From an uncultured Christensenella sp. (GTDB lineage: Bacteria > Bacillota > Clostridia > Christensenellales > Borkfalkiaceae): a stretch of DNA of 64,000 nucleotides. The position numbers and the translations under genes were made by a program. Of the stretch, positions 24,812 to 33,065 are shown piece after piece (within the stretch, counting starts at the first letter, position 1; every line of letters begins with the position of its first letter). The notes under the pieces are model-generated. The model was not told where the DNA came from. It made no database searches and saw only the letters and a program-made list of their open reading frames with translations. Where the stretch lies: contig CAJUCM010000005.1 in the NCBI GenBank assembly GCA_910585235.1, positions 42,945 through 106,944 on the forward strand, in the 5' to 3' direction.

Positions 24812-26188
24812 ATGAAGAAAAACGATTTGGCGACCGTCGTTTGCGAACGGCTGGGCTCAAACGGCGAAGGGGTTGCGTCCTTTGAGGGCGTAACGCTGTT
24901 CGTTCCCGGATTGCTCGTCGGGGAAAGGGCGCTCGTCAAAATTCTTTCCGTCAAAAACGGGATCGCATACGGTAAAGTGGAAGAGCTGTACACGCCTGCG
25001 GAACAGCGCGTCCGCCCCGCTTGCGCCGTGTTCGGAAAGTGCGGCGGCTGTCAGTTGCAGCATCTGCGTTACCGCTATCAGCTCGCGTTCAAAACCGAGC
25101 TCGTGAAAAATACGCTGAAAAAGATCGGGGGGATCACGGCGGAAGTTCTTCCCTGCGTGAAGAGCGATAAGGAATACGGATACCGCAATAAACTCATTCT
25201 GCCAATCGGTCAAAAAAACGGAAAGACGGTCGTCGGATTCTATGCCGAGCGTTCCCACAGGATCGTTGAAACGGCGGAATGTCCCATCACGGAATGGGCA
25301 GGTGAGGTCATTTCCGCCGTCATAAAGTTTGCGGAAAAATGCGGACTGGACGGCTATGACGAGGAGACGGGGAAAGGACAGCTCCGCCATATCGCCGTGC
25401 GTCAGCTCAGCAAAAAATTTATCGTCGTGCTTGTCGTGACCGAAGAGATCAAGGGCGCGGATTATTTCGTATCGCTCCTTGACGGTATTTTCAAAGAGTA
25501 CAGTTTTTTTCTGAATTTCAACGTAGAAAAGACCAACGTCGTATTCGGCAAAGAGTACCGCCTTGTCAAGGGAAGTCCCTTTTATGCAGCGGAAGAAGGG
25601 GGGATCACATACGAGGCGGGGGCGGAAACGTTCGTGCAGATCAACGAGAACGTGCGCAAAAAACTCTATGAATCCGCGCTTTCGCTCGTGAGCGAAGACG
25701 AGACGGTGATCGACTGCTATTCGGGCGGCGGACTGCTTACCGCCATGTTTGCGAAAAAGTGTAAAAGGGCGTACGGGATCGAACTCGTTAAAGAGGCGGG
25801 CGATTGCGCCGAACGGCTGAAAAAAGCGAACGGGCTTCAAAGTAAAATGTTCAATATTACGGGGCGGGTGGAGCAGGAACTGCCCGCGATCCTGAAAAAG
25901 GAACGGAACGCCACCGTAGCGCTCGATCCTCCGCGCGCGGGGATCGACAGAAGCGTAACTTCGGCTTTGATCGAATCGGGCGTCAAAAAAATCGTCATGA
26001 TCTCCTGCAATCCCGCAACGCTCGCCCGCGATCTGGGTTTGCTCACGGGTACGCTCGTATGGGACGAAAAGGGAAATTTGGTCAAATCACCCTCGCCCGA
26101 CGGCAAATACAAAATTCTCTCCGTTCAGCCGTTTGATATGTTTCCGCAGACAAAACACGTCGAGACGCTGGTGATGTTGTCACGCTGA
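24812..26188 (+). CDS. 23S rRNA (uracil-C5) methyltransferase, RlmD/RlmCD type
   Basis: A 458-residue TrmA-family enzyme. It has an N-terminal TRAM domain (VVCERLGSNGEGVASFEGVT), the Fe-S cysteines in PACAVFGKCGGCQLQH, an SAM-binding segment (DCYSGGGLLTAMFAKK) and the catalytic motif MISCNPATLARDL with the nucleophilic cysteine. It makes 5-methyluridine in 23S rRNA; one Firmicute enzyme (RlmCD) can serve both U747 and U1939, so the exact target is not settled by sequence. It starts four bases after the upstream stop. Confidence 0.92.
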   Translation: MKKNDLATVVCERLGSNGEGVASFEGVTLFVPGLLVGERALVKILSVKNGIAYGKVEELYTPAEQRVRPACAVFGKCGGCQLQHLRYRYQLAFKTELVKNTLKKIGGITAEVLPCVKSDKEYGYRNKLILPIGQKNGKTVVGFYAERSHRIVETAECPITEWAGEVISAVIKFAEKCGLDGYDEETGKGQLRHIAVRQLSKKFIVVLVVTEEIKGADYFVSLLDGIFKEYSFFLNFNVEKTNVVFGKEYRLVKGSPFYAAEEGGITYEAGAETFVQINENVRKKLYESALSLVSEDETVIDCYSGGGLLTAMFAKKCKRAYGIELVKEAGDCAERLKKANGLQSKMFNITGRVEQELPAILKKERNATVALDPPRAGIDRSVTSALIESGVKKIVMISCNPATLARDLGLLTGTLVWDEKGNLVKSPSPDGKYKILSVQPFDMFPQTKHVETLVMLSR

Positions 26189-26225
26189 ACGGAAACCGGA
26201 TTATGCGGAATTTTTGACTTTGCGG

Positions 26226-26253
26226 TTGACTTTGCCCGTAATCGGTTTATAAT
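26226..26253 (+). promoter_or_regulatory. sigma-A promoter of the alcohol dehydrogenase
   Basis: TTGACT (26226-26231), 16 bp, TATAAT (26248-26253), followed by AGAGGT before the ATG. Confidence 0.75.
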
Positions 26254-26274
26254 ATAAGAAAAAAGAGGTAAGAT

Positions 26275-27447
26275 ATGAACGACTTTATTTTTCATAACCC
26301 CGACAAAATTTATTTCGGCAGAAACGCGCTTGAAAATCTCGGCGCGGAACTCAAACAATTCGGTAAAAACGTTCTTCTCGTTTACGGCGGCGGATCGATC
26401 AAAAAGAGCGGTCTCTACGATACCGTTGTAAAAGCGGTCAAAGAGAGCGGACTCAAACTTTTCGAGCTTTCGGGCGTAGAGCCCAATCCCCGTCACACGA
26501 CGGCGAACGAGGGCGCGAAGATATGCAAAAAGAATAAGATCAACGTCGTTCTTGCGGTGGGCGGAGGATCTACGATCGACTGCGCGAAGGGGATCGCCGC
26601 GGCGGCGCTGACGAAGTCGGGCGACGTATGGGAGATCGTCAAGAGCGGTTCGCCCGTCAAAGAGGCGTTGCCCCTCATCGCCGTTCTGACGAACGCGGCG
26701 ACGGGTTCGGAAATGGACGAGTGGGCGGTCATCTCCAATATGCAGACCAACGAGAAGATCGGGATCGGCGGAGAGGGGATCATTCCGAAAGTTGCGTTTG
26801 AAAACCCCGAATACAGTTATACGCTCCCCGCCTATCAGACGGCTTGCGGCGCGTTCGATATTTTCAATCATGTGCTCGACAATTACTATCTTGCGGGCGA
26901 CGCGACGTTCGATCTCATTCTCGAATTTCAGGAGGCGGTCATGCGCGCCGTCGTCAAGTGGGCGCCCGTCGCCATGAAAGAGCCTGAAAACTACGAGGCG
27001 AGAGCCAATCTCATGTGGGCGTCCTCCATGGCGCTCAACCATATCCTCGACGCGGGAACGCTGCACGGTTGCGCCTGTCATGCCATGGAACACGAGCTTT
27101 CCGCTTATTACGACATCACGCACGGGCACGGGCTTGCGATCGTGACCCCGCGCTGGCTTACATACATTCTCGACGAAACGACCGCTCCGCAGATCTACCG
27201 CCTCGGCGTGAAGGTATTCGGACTGAAAGAGGGAATGGAGGCGTTTGAAGGGGCGCGCGCGGCGATCAAAGCGCTCGAAACGTTCTGTTTTGAAACGCTC
27301 GGCTTGAAAAAGAATCTTTCCGATCTTGGGATCGACGAGACGCACTTCAAGGCAATGGCGGAGCACGCGTGCAAGGGTTCGTGCATTACGGGACCGAAAA
27401 CGCTGACCCCCGAAGACGTGGAAAAAATTTATAAAATGTGTCTTTGA
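26275..27447 (+). CDS. iron-containing alcohol dehydrogenase, butanol dehydrogenase/YqhD type
   Basis: A 390-residue group III alcohol dehydrogenase. It starts MNDFIFHNPDKIYFGRNALE, has the nucleotide motif AVGGGSTIDCAKGIA, and carries the metal ligands in CGAFDIFNHV and HAMEHELSAYYDITHGHGLA. Relatives reduce aldehydes such as butyraldehyde with NADPH in fermentation. Monocistronic from its own promoter. The downstream flavodiiron gene begins 46 bp later and could be partly co-transcribed. Confidence 0.92.
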   Translation: MNDFIFHNPDKIYFGRNALENLGAELKQFGKNVLLVYGGGSIKKSGLYDTVVKAVKESGLKLFELSGVEPNPRHTTANEGAKICKKNKINVVLAVGGGSTIDCAKGIAAAALTKSGDVWEIVKSGSPVKEALPLIAVLTNAATGSEMDEWAVISNMQTNEKIGIGGEGIIPKVAFENPEYSYTLPAYQTACGAFDIFNHVLDNYYLAGDATFDLILEFQEAVMRAVVKWAPVAMKEPENYEARANLMWASSMALNHILDAGTLHGCACHAMEHELSAYYDITHGHGLAIVTPRWLTYILDETTAPQIYRLGVKVFGLKEGMEAFEGARAAIKALETFCFETLGLKKNLSDLGIDETHFKAMAEHACKGSCITGPKTLTPEDVEKIYKMCL

Positions 27448-27493
27448 TCTTGGGCGGATAATTTCCGATGTTTCAAAGCATAATGGAGTTGAT

Positions 27494-28696
27494 ATGAAGA
27501 ACACGATAAAAATTACGGACGGTCTTTACTACGTCGGAGGGAACGACAGGCGCATTCCGCTCTTCGAGAGCGCATATCCCGTACCGCGCGGCGTCACCTA
27601 TAATTCCTATCTGCTTCTCGACGAAAAAACGGTGCTGTTCGATACCGTCGACAGAGCCGTTTCCGACGAGTTTTTTGAAAACGTAGCGGGGGTCTTGGGC
27701 GGAAGGCCGCTCGATTACCTCGTGTTGCACCACATGGAACCCGACCATTCGGCGAGTTTCGAGGGGATCGTAAGCCGTTACCCGAATGTGAAAGTCGTCG
27801 TCAACCAAAAAATCGGGACGATGCTGAAAAACTATTTTTCCTGTCCGTTGCCCGAACTTGTCACCGTAAAGGACGGGGAAACGCTCTGTTTCGGAAAGCA
27901 CAGTTTCCGCTTCGTGTTCGCGCCCATGGTGCACTGGCCGGAAGTCATGATGTCGTTCGACGAGACGGCGGGAACGCTGTTTTCCGCCGATGCGTTCGGT
28001 ACGTTCGGCGCGCTTTCGGGAAGCATTTTTGCGGACGAAGTCGATTTTGAAAAAGAATTTTTGGACGACGCGAGAAGATATTATTTCAATATCGTCGGCA
28101 AGTACGGCGTTCAGGTGCAGAACGTTCTCAAAAAGGCGGCGGGGCTTCCCGTTAAGACGGTGTGTCCCCTGCACGGTCCCGTGTGGAGAAAGGACTTCGG
28201 TTGGTACCTGAATAAATACGATATTTGGAGCAAATACGAACCCGAAGAAAAGGGCGTTGCCGTGTTCTATGCAACGATCTACGGGCATACGAAGAACGCG
28301 GCGGAAATTCTCGGCGCGGCGCTCGCCGAAAACGGCGTGACGAACGTAAAACTTTACGATACGTCCTTTACGCACTATTCCGTGCTCCTTGCCGAGGCGT
28401 TCCGCTATTCGCATATCGTGTTCGCTTCTCCCACCTACAACAACGGGATCTTTTCGAGTATGGAGCATTTCCTTTCTGAGCTTAACGCGCACAACTATCA
28501 GAACAGGGCGGTTTCGTTCATCGAGAACGGAAGCTGGGCGCCGCAGGCGGGAAAACTCATGCGCGAAAAAATCACCGCGCTCAAAGGAATGCGCGAAGTG
28601 GGAACGGGCGTTACGGTGCTCTCTTCCGTCAAGGAGGACGTAAGGGAGAATCTGATCGGTTTGGCAAAAGAAATCGCAAACGATTTCCGGAAATAA
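27494..28696 (+). CDS. A-type flavodiiron protein (FprA family)
   Basis: A 400-residue cytoplasmic flavodiiron protein that reduces O2 to water (or NO to N2O) in anaerobes. The N-terminal metallo-beta-lactamase-like domain has the diiron ligands in HHMEPDHS near residue 80, then FAPMVHWPEVM and DAFGTFG. The C-terminal flavodoxin domain begins near residue 250 (VFYATIYGHTKNAAEIL) and binds FMN. GGAG precedes the ATG. A rubredoxin gene follows 15 bp after the stop, which supplies its usual electron donor. Confidence 0.94.
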   Translation: MKNTIKITDGLYYVGGNDRRIPLFESAYPVPRGVTYNSYLLLDEKTVLFDTVDRAVSDEFFENVAGVLGGRPLDYLVLHHMEPDHSASFEGIVSRYPNVKVVVNQKIGTMLKNYFSCPLPELVTVKDGETLCFGKHSFRFVFAPMVHWPEVMMSFDETAGTLFSADAFGTFGALSGSIFADEVDFEKEFLDDARRYYFNIVGKYGVQVQNVLKKAAGLPVKTVCPLHGPVWRKDFGWYLNKYDIWSKYEPEEKGVAVFYATIYGHTKNAAEILGAALAENGVTNVKLYDTSFTHYSVLLAEAFRYSHIVFASPTYNNGIFSSMEHFLSELNAHNYQNRAVSFIENGSWAPQAGKLMREKITALKGMREVGTGVTVLSSVKEDVRENLIGLAKEIANDFRK

Positions 28697-28711
28697 TCAA
28701 GGAGGTGTCTT

Positions 28712-28867
28712 ATGAAGTACATTTGCAGCGTATGCGGCTACGAGTACGACGAAGAGGCGGGAGACCCCGATAACGGGATCGCGCCCGGTACGAAATGGGC
28801 GGACGTACCCGAAGACTTCACCTGCCCGCTCTGCGGCGTAGGGAAAGACGAATTTGAAGAGGCATAA
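28712..28867 (+). CDS. rubredoxin
   Basis: A 51-residue iron protein with the two CxxCG knuckles (CSVCGYEYD near residue 5 and CPLCGVGKDEF near residue 38) and the conserved GTKWADVPEDF core. It carries one electron to the flavodiiron partner encoded 15 bp upstream, together forming an oxygen-detoxification pair. The ATG at 28712 has a perfect AAGGAGG Shine-Dalgarno. Length is exactly that of a classical rubredoxin, and a terminator follows. Confidence 0.96.
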   Translation: MKYICSVCGYEYDEEAGDPDNGIAPGTKWADVPEDFTCPLCGVGKDEFEEA

Positions 28868-28880
28868 GATAAGAAAAGAA

Positions 28881-28910
28881 CCCCTTCCGACGTAAGGAAG
28901 GGGATTTTTT
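28881..28910 (+). terminator. terminator after the rubredoxin gene
   Basis: CCCCTTCC / GGAAGGGG with a seven-base loop, followed by ATTTTTTT. Confidence 0.9.
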
Positions 28911-28963
28911 TATATTTTTTTGGCATGAACGGATAAAAAATGTCATTATATTTTATTACATAG

Positions 28964-28992
28964 TTGACAGAAAGAAACGGATTTAGTATAAT
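28964..28992 (+). promoter_or_regulatory. consensus sigma-A promoter of the SDR-EFR1-MBL operon
   Basis: TTGACA (28964-28969), 17 bp, TATAAT (28987-28992), followed by AAGGAG before the ATG at 29030. Confidence 0.85.
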
Positions 28993-29029
28993 CGCATATG
29001 ACGGTTTGCGCCGTTACCAAGGAGAAGAT

Positions 29030-30568
29030 ATGAAAATCGCCATGACGGGGGCGAGCGGGAATATGGGGCGGGAAGCCCTGAAACAGACCCTCGAACTTGA
29101 AAGCGTAGAGTGGGTCAGAGTCCTGCTTTCCCTGAAAAAGAAGAATCATAAACTTGCTAAAGAATGGAAAAAGAAATATAAAGAGCGTATTCAGATCGTT
29201 CGCGGTTCGGTTGCGGATGAAAACGCCTGCCTCGAACTTGTGAAAGACGCCGATTACGTCATTCACATGGCGGCGGTCATTCCGCCCGCGTCGGACAGAA
29301 GCTACCGCGAGAGCGAGGACTGCAATTTAACGGGCGCGATCAATATGGTGAACGCCGTAAAAGCACAGCCGAAACAGCCGAAATATATCCACGTTTCCAC
29401 CGTGGCGCTCTACGGCAACCGCGATCAGAATCACCCTTGGGCAAGGGTCGGGGATCCGCTTCTCATAAGTCCCTTTGACGCCTACGCCATGCACAAGCTC
29501 AAAGGGGAGCAGTACTGCCTCGAAGCGGGGCTCGACTGCTGGGCGGTCCTGCGCCAGACGGCGATGCTCTATCCGGAGATGATGTCCGCGAATATCAAAG
29601 ACGGACTCATGTTCCACACCGCGGTCAACGCGCCCCTTGAATGGTCGACTTCGCGCGACAGCGGGCGGCTCGTCAAGCACATTTTCGAGCGCGACTCAAA
29701 GGGCGAAGTGAGCGGATTCTGGAAAAAGATCTACAACATCGGCGCGGGAAAGCGCGGCAGGGAAACGGGTTACGATACGTTCAACGACGGCTTTAAGATG
29801 ATCGGCGGTTCCACCGAAAAATTTTTTAAGCCGAACTGGATGGCGACGCGCAACTTCCACGGCGTGTGGTTTGCGGACGGCGACGAACTCGAAGAGATGT
29901 TTCACTATCAGCAGGACGGTGTCAAGGAGTATTGGGACGAGATCGCAAGTCATCATAAGATCTATAAACTGGGCAGGATCGTGCCGAAAGGGCTCATCTA
30001 TCTGTTCCTGTTCAGAAAGCTCCTGCACCACGAAAATTCGCCCTACCGCTGGGCGCAGAAGAAGGATACGGCGCGGGTTCAGGCTTATTTCGGCGGGGAA
30101 GAGGCATACCGTAAGATCCCGAAAAACTGGAAAGACGTAAAGATCATGGCAAAGGGGGACTTCGGCAATTACGACGATCTGCGCGAAATATCGTTTGCAA
30201 AGGAGAACGGATTTCTTCTTTCGCACGGCTACGACGAGGCGAAACCGCAGAGCGAGTGGTCGGACGAGGAGATGACCTCCGCCGCCGAATTCCGCGGGGG
30301 CGAATGTTTAAGTCCGTATGCGGGCGACGCATACGCGGCGCTGAAATGGAAATGCTGTGAAGGGCACGAATTTGAAATGACGCCCTATACCGTACTGCGC
30401 GGCGGGCATTGGTGCCCGAAGTGCGGAGCCATGCCCTGGAAATTCGACCGCCTTGCAAAGAAAATGCCCTTTTACGCGCAAACGTGGTACGATTCGCACG
30501 GGGAGGACGAGAACTTTATTTATTCCATGACGGAAGAGGGGAAAGCCTCTATGGAGCGTGAAGTATGA
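29030..30568 (+). CDS. NAD-dependent epimerase/dehydratase (extended SDR) with a zinc-ribbon-like tail
   Basis: A 512-residue protein. Residues 1-330 form an extended SDR: MTGASGNMGREALKQ nucleotide loop, DYVIHMAAVIPPASD, and the catalytic YxxxK in YAMHKLKGEQYC. The C-terminal part, after about residue 420, is an extra module with CCEGHEF and GGHWCPKCG, resembling a zinc ribbon; this is not typical of SDR enzymes. Start ATG at 29030 follows AAGGAG. Substrate unknown. The stop overlaps the next gene (ATGA), so it is coupled to the EFR1-type redox protein. Confidence 0.85.
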   Translation: MKIAMTGASGNMGREALKQTLELESVEWVRVLLSLKKKNHKLAKEWKKKYKERIQIVRGSVADENACLELVKDADYVIHMAAVIPPASDRSYRESEDCNLTGAINMVNAVKAQPKQPKYIHVSTVALYGNRDQNHPWARVGDPLLISPFDAYAMHKLKGEQYCLEAGLDCWAVLRQTAMLYPEMMSANIKDGLMFHTAVNAPLEWSTSRDSGRLVKHIFERDSKGEVSGFWKKIYNIGAGKRGRETGYDTFNDGFKMIGGSTEKFFKPNWMATRNFHGVWFADGDELEEMFHYQQDGVKEYWDEIASHHKIYKLGRIVPKGLIYLFLFRKLLHHENSPYRWAQKKDTARVQAYFGGEEAYRKIPKNWKDVKIMAKGDFGNYDDLREISFAKENGFLLSHGYDEAKPQSEWSDEEMTSAAEFRGGECLSPYAGDAYAALKWKCCEGHEFEMTPYTVLRGGHWCPKCGAMPWKFDRLAKKMPFYAQTWYDSHGEDENFIYSMTEEGKASMEREV

Positions 30569-31461
30569 GAGCCGTCGCATATTATTTTACGGGGACGGGC
30601 AACACGAAGCGCGTCCTGATAAAACTCAAAGCGGAATGGGAGCGCCGCGGGCACGAAATGGACCTTGTCCGCATTCTGCCCGATACGAAGCCGTCGCTTG
30701 AAGGGTATGACCGCATTATCGTGGGGTATCCCGTACACGGATTCAACGCGCCCACGCCGATCTATAAATTTTTGAAGATATTTCCCAAACTTCCGAAAGG
30801 CGAGGGGGGGGGTGAAGTTTTTCTTCTGCGTACTTCGGGAGAACCGCTCAAACTCAACCATGCGTCGGGGATCGTTCCCGCGCGTATCTTAAAAAAGCGG
30901 GGCTACCGCGTTGTCGGCGAATTTGCCCACGTCATGCCCTATAACATTATCTTCCGCCATCCGGACGGAATGGTCGCCCGCATGGAGAGTGCGAGCAATC
31001 TGAAAATCATCAGCGATGCCGACGATTTGGAGGCGGGCAACGGCTGGCGGGCAAAGATCGATCCCTTTACGCGGGCGTTCAGTTTTCTGGTGCGGATCGA
31101 ACATTCCGCCATGCCCGCGATCGGCAGAACCTTCCGTGTCAAGAAAAAACTTTGCGTGGGGTGCGGAAAGTGCGAAAAGGTCTGCCCCCGCGGAAACATT
31201 GCGATCAAGGACGGCAAACCGAAATTCGGCGGTCACTGCGTGGGGTGCATGGCTTGCGCGTTCCTCTGCCCCAAGGATGCGGTGCGCATTTCTCTTCTCA
31301 ACGCCTGGCGGGTCAACGGCGCGTACTCGTTCGAGGGCGAACCCGTGGAGGACAGAAAAGTTATCCGCTACTGCCGCCGCAGTTATCTGAGGTATTTCCA
31401 CGAGGCGGAAGCGCAGGCGGCTTTTTCGGGGCAAAATTCAGATATTGCAAATGAAGAATAA
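30565..31461 (+). CDS. EFR1-family flavodoxin/ferredoxin protein containing a 9-G tract
   Basis: A 298-residue redox protein. The N-terminal flavodoxin-like domain starts AVAYYFTGTGNTKRVL and includes IIVGYPVHGFNAPTP. Two 4Fe-4S motifs lie near residues 195-235 (CVGCGKCEKVCP, CVGCMACAFLCP). Between them and the flavodoxin core a run of nine G encodes GGG in PKGEGGGEVFLL. It is in frame at 9 G. One G fewer leads to a stop about 27 codons later, and one more gives TGA at once, so the gene can be switched off by slippage. Operon with the SDR upstream and the MBL protein downstream. Confidence 0.88.
   Translation: MRAVAYYFTGTGNTKRVLIKLKAEWERRGHEMDLVRILPDTKPSLEGYDRIIVGYPVHGFNAPTPIYKFLKIFPKLPKGEGGGEVFLLRTSGEPLKLNHASGIVPARILKKRGYRVVGEFAHVMPYNIIFRHPDGMVARMESASNLKIISDADDLEAGNGWRAKIDPFTRAFSFLVRIEHSAMPAIGRTFRVKKKLCVGCGKCEKVCPRGNIAIKDGKPKFGGHCVGCMACAFLCPKDAVRISLLNAWRVNGAYSFEGEPVEDRKVIRYCRRSYLRYFHEAEAQAAFSGQNSDIANEE
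30804..30812 (+). repeat. 9-G tract inside the EFR1-type gene
   Basis: Nine consecutive G within codons 80-83. It is in frame at this length. The 8-G and 10-G forms end the protein early. Confidence 0.9.
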
Positions 31462-32431
31462 AAGAGCGGGATCCGGCGCGCAGGCGCAAAGGCGTTATGC
31501 GCGGATCAAAAAAATCACGGCAGCGTTACTGACGGCAAGCATCGTACTGTTTCTTGCCGTCTTTTTTGCGTTTGTACCCTTTCGGCTTCTGCTTCCCGCC
31601 TATTCGGTTTCCGCGCGGGAGGAGGGGGAACTGCGCCTGCATTTTTTAAGTCTTGCGGGCGGCGTGACGGTGGTCGAGTTCCCCGACGGCGAGGTCCTTG
31701 TCGTGAACGCGGGGGACGGTTCGTTCACAAGCGACAATACGCTCTGCAAGTTTTTGCGCGCGCTCGATATGAAATCGCTGAGTCTGCTTGCGACGTGCGC
31801 CGACTCCTTCCACGTCGGCGGAATGCCCGCTCTGTTGGAACTGTTTGAAGCGGAAAAGGTATATCTGCCTGCGTTTGCGCCTGAGTCCGCCGCCTATTCG
31901 CGGTTTCTTGCCGCAGTGGAAAAAGAGGGTTGCGAGCAGGTAAAACTCTCCCGCTACGAAACAATCGTAAACGGATCGGGCGCGTATGCCGTGTGTCTTT
32001 CGCCCTATTCCGCCGAAGAAGAAACCGTAACAGAGGACGACGCTTCCGCCGTACTGTATCTTTCGTATGCGGGCGTGAATATCCTGCTTTCGGGCGACGT
32101 GACCGCACGGCGGGAGCGGCGGCTCGTCGGGGAATACGCGCTTTTGCATTCGGTGTTCGACAGCGGGGAATATAAAGTCCGATTAGAGGAAACGGATATT
32201 CTTTTGGCTTCCTCGCACGGATCGGACAGGGGCTCTTCCGAAGAGTGGCTCTCCCTTCTCGATCCGTCTGCGACCGTGATTTGCTGTAACCGGAACGAAA
32301 GACCCTCGGACAATGCGTTGGGCAGGATCGTTGCCGCCTCGGATCATGTTTACAGGACGGACGAGCTCGGCGCGGTCACGTTTACAATCAAAGACGGATC
32401 ATATCGGGTGCAGACGCACGTCATAGAATAA
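31451..32431 (+). CDS. ComEC/Rec2-like metallo-beta-lactamase-fold protein, membrane-anchored
   Basis: A 326-residue protein with a basic N-terminus and one transmembrane helix (KKITAALLTASIVLFLAVFF, near residues 18-40), then an extracytoplasmic beta-lactamase-like domain: LSLAGGVTVVEFPDGEVLVV, a degenerate metal region ATCADSFHVGG where the usual HxHxDH is lost, and LLSGDVTARRERRL. It resembles the C-terminal domain of ComEC-like proteins but lacks the competence membrane domain and most metal ligands, so catalysis is doubtful. ATG at 31451 overlaps the previous gene by 11 bp. Function unknown. Confidence 0.75.
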   Translation: MKNKRAGSGAQAQRRYARIKKITAALLTASIVLFLAVFFAFVPFRLLLPAYSVSAREEGELRLHFLSLAGGVTVVEFPDGEVLVVNAGDGSFTSDNTLCKFLRALDMKSLSLLATCADSFHVGGMPALLELFEAEKVYLPAFAPESAAYSRFLAAVEKEGCEQVKLSRYETIVNGSGAYAVCLSPYSAEEETVTEDDASAVLYLSYAGVNILLSGDVTARRERRLVGEYALLHSVFDSGEYKVRLEETDILLASSHGSDRGSSEEWLSLLDPSATVICCNRNERPSDNALGRIVAASDHVYRTDELGAVTFTIKDGSYRVQTHVIE

Positions 32432-32458
32432 AAACCCCCGACCTTAGTGCGCTTATGT

Positions 32459-32487
32459 TTTACTTTTTAATTTGTTTGTGGTATAAT
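32459..32487 (+). promoter_or_regulatory. sigma-A promoter of the flavin-binding oxidase-like gene
   Basis: TTTACT (32459-32464), 17 bp, TATAAT (32482-32487), then GGAGGT before the ATG. Confidence 0.65.
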
Positions 32488-32522
32488 ACCTCAAAGATAA
32501 ACAGTAATTTAATGGAGGTATC

Positions 32523-32993
32523 ATGAATAGAACTGAACGTGAAGTAAGCGACTATAAGAGAATCGTCGATATATTAAAACGTTGCAATACTATTCGGATT
32601 GCTTTTCGCGGTAATGAATATCCCTATGTGGTTCCCGTATCTTTCGGCGTAAATCAAATTGGCGATACGTTATTCTTATATTTTCACGGCGCAAAGAGCG
32701 GCTTAAAAATTAACGAAATTAAAAGATATGCAAAGGTGTGTTTTGAGGGCGACATTTTTTACAAGGTTGAAGAGTGGGCGCACGGCATAACTACAAGATA
32801 TGAAAGCGTTATAGGTTTTGGTGATATTGAATTAGTAGGCGAAGATGAAAAAATTACGGGCTTAAAATCAATCTGTACGCACTATGACAGACCTGATTAC
32901 CCAATCGGAAGATGCAGAGGACTTGAAATGACCGACGTTTATAAAATAACGGTTAAATCTATAACGGGTAAAACAAATTTGCCTATTCATTAA
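32523..32993 (+). CDS. pyridoxamine 5'-phosphate oxidase-like, NimA-type flavin protein
   Basis: A 156-residue split-barrel flavoprotein. It shows the family order: an N-terminal helix (DYKRIVDILKRCNTIRIAF), PYVVPVSFGV, LYFHGAKSGLKI, VCFEGD and YESVIGFG. Relatives include NimA-like nitroreductases and other FMN- or F420-type oxidoreductases; sequence alone does not tell which. Its DNA is visibly richer in A and T than that of its neighbours, which suggests recent acquisition. It has its own promoter, a strong GGAGGT and a terminator, so it behaves as a self-contained unit. Confidence 0.85.
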   Translation: MNRTEREVSDYKRIVDILKRCNTIRIAFRGNEYPYVVPVSFGVNQIGDTLFLYFHGAKSGLKINEIKRYAKVCFEGDIFYKVEEWAHGITTRYESVIGFGDIELVGEDEKITGLKSICTHYDRPDYPIGRCRGLEMTDVYKITVKSITGKTNLPIH

Positions 32994-33016
32994 GTTATAA
33001 TTTATCGGGCAAAAAA

Positions 33017-33050
33017 GAGCGGAGATTACGAATATCTCCGCTCTTTTGAT
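33017..33050. terminator. bidirectional terminator
   Basis: GAGCGGAGAT / ATCTCCGCTC, a perfect 10-bp stem with A-rich and T-rich flanks. It serves the flavoprotein gene and the convergent zinc-ribbon membrane protein gene. Confidence 0.88.
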
Positions 33051-33065
33051 TTTTTGTAAATTCTG

